Part shown: piece after piece, positions 63,295 through 64,000 of the stretch
How positions within the stretch are numbered: position 1 is the first letter of the stretch
How the letters are laid out: every line of letters starts with the position of its first letter
From: Saprospiraceae bacterium
Lineage (GTDB): Bacteria > Bacteroidota > Bacteroidia > Chitinophagales > Saprospiraceae
Length of the DNA stretch: 64,000 bases
Direction of reading: 5' to 3'
Assembly: GCA_020627785.1 (NCBI GenBank)
Contig: JAHDGF010000001.1
Span: 199,056 to 263,055, forward strand
Translations under genes and position numbers: made by a program
Notes under the pieces: generated by a model
Told to the model about the DNA's origin: nothing
Databases searched by the model: none
Seen by the model: only the letters and a program-made list of their open reading frames with translations

Positions 63295-63912
63295 TTATCC
63301 CATCTCAGCGACTACCTCTGTTACTTGAGGTACCATACGTTTAAGCATCCCTTCAATACCAGATTTTAGGGTAACGGTTGAAGATGGACATCCACTGCAA
63401 GAACCTTGAAGTACCACACTGACAACTCCTTGATTAAAGGATTTAAATTCAATGTTTCCTCCATCCATTTCTACGGCTGGTTTTACATAGGTGTTTATTA
63501 GTTCTTTAATTTTCTTTACGAGCTCTGCTTCATCTCCAGTGTATTCAAACTTAGAGTTTTCGGCTTCAAGCTTTGCCATAGCTTCTTCAAAACCTTCATT
63601 TATGATCGGTTTTTCTTCTTCTATGTATGCTTTTATAAATTCTTTTCCTCTATCCTTTACATCTTCCCAATTATAATTCAATTCTTTCGAAAGGGTCACA
63701 AAATTATTACTGATGTAAACACCTTTCACATAGGGCAGTTCAAATAAAGCTACTGCTAGGGGAGACCATTCCTTTGCTAATTCTTCTGTGCGAAAATCTG
63801 CGGTTCCTCTATATAGCATTTTATTAGTAACAAACTTCAGAGACTCAGGATTCGGGGTCTGCTCTGTGTAGATCATTACTGGACTTTTTGTTATTGTATC
63901 CATATTATTCAA
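63295..63912 (-). CDS. NifU/NfuA-type iron-sulfur cluster carrier protein
   Basis: A 205-aa cytoplasmic Fe-S cluster carrier. The N-terminal Nfu domain opens with IYTEQTPNPESLKFVTNKML, and the C-terminal NifU domain has the cluster-binding CxxC in VVLQGSCSGCPSSTVTLKSG, preceded by YVKPAVEMDGGNIEFKSF. It would deliver 4Fe-4S clusters to target enzymes. Start could be 63912 or 63903 (second Met). The hairpin at 63241-63268 follows the stop closely. Confidence 0.93.
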   Translation of the reverse strand: MNNMDTITKSPVMIYTEQTPNPESLKFVTNKMLYRGTADFRTEELAKEWSPLAVALFELPYVKGVYISNNFVTLSKELNYNWEDVKDRGKEFIKAYIEEEKPIINEGFEEAMAKLEAENSKFEYTGDEAELVKKIKELINTYVKPAVEMDGGNIEFKSFNQGVVSVVLQGSCSGCPSSTVTLKSGIEGMLKRMVPQVTEVVAEMG

Positions 63913-64000
63913 TTTATCCTATCAACACTTATTGTAATAAAATGTTTCTAGGTTGTGGGTTCAGTTTATACAGTTAAATCTATATTTAATTCTTTTAATT

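Overview
The window is an AT-rich chromosomal segment of a Bacteroidota bacterium, most likely from the Saprospiria or a near relative. The evidence is: at least seven secreted proteins ending in a type IX secretion (T9SS) sorting domain; the Bacteroidota promoter pattern TTG-N20-TAnnTTTG in front of the tRNA pair and the bTHX gene; an archaeal-type prolyl-tRNA synthetase; a Lacal_2735-family protein; a 40-residue ribosomal protein bTHX; and a ribosomal protein S1 with a C-terminal helix-hairpin-helix module. I see no phage, insertion sequence, integrase, CRISPR array or recognisable defence system.

Layout. 1-2.3 kb: a FadL-like outer-membrane protein (cut by the edge) and a secreted repeat protein with a 15-bp tandem array. 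2.5-4.5 kb: proS, then tRNA-Ser(GCT) and tRNA-Pro(TGG) with a clear promoter and terminator. 4.6-6.6 kb: three tandem paralogous secreted proteins of unknown function. 6.8-9.0 kb: glpK-glpF for glycerol uptake. 10-13.2 kb: two T9SS proteins sharing a Cys-rich repeat, one copy in the first and three in the second. 13.3-19 kb: DUF5916 protein with hisC, then an ABC exporter pair. 19-28 kb: PaaE-like reductase, SRPBCC protein, bTHX, FKBP lipoprotein, M48 peptidase with a probable envelope partner, PaaI and PaaH-like enzymes, secreted endonuclease I. 28-35 kb: a giant dockerin/T9SS protein and an M43 metalloprotease, then a structured intergenic region with its own terminator. 35-40.7 kb: flavin reductase, amidohydrolase, DsbA-like protein, CotH protein. 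40.7-44.2 kb: a five-gene minus-strand run (lipoprotein, cutC, ECF sigma factor, anti-sigma-like protein, beta-barrel protein with an Asp-His run). 44.3-58 kb: a GCS2-CBS fusion, a 1026-residue T9SS protein, sucB, a propeller lipoprotein, a TonB-dependent receptor and an acyl-CoA ligase. 58-64 kb: rpsA, crtI-crtB, a decayed T9SS sorting-domain fragment and a NifU-type protein.

Functionally this is a mix of housekeeping genes and cell-surface genes of an aerobic heterotroph: glycerol and fatty-acid use, the TCA cycle, carotenoid pigment and extracellular degradation of protein and nucleic acid. The items I find most worth following are the sigma/anti-sigma/Asp-His barrel run next to cutC, the candidate structured RNA at about 35.2 kb, the GCS2-CBS fusion, the S1-HHH fusion, and the two unknown repeat or paralog families. 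No completely new system can be proved from sequence alone.
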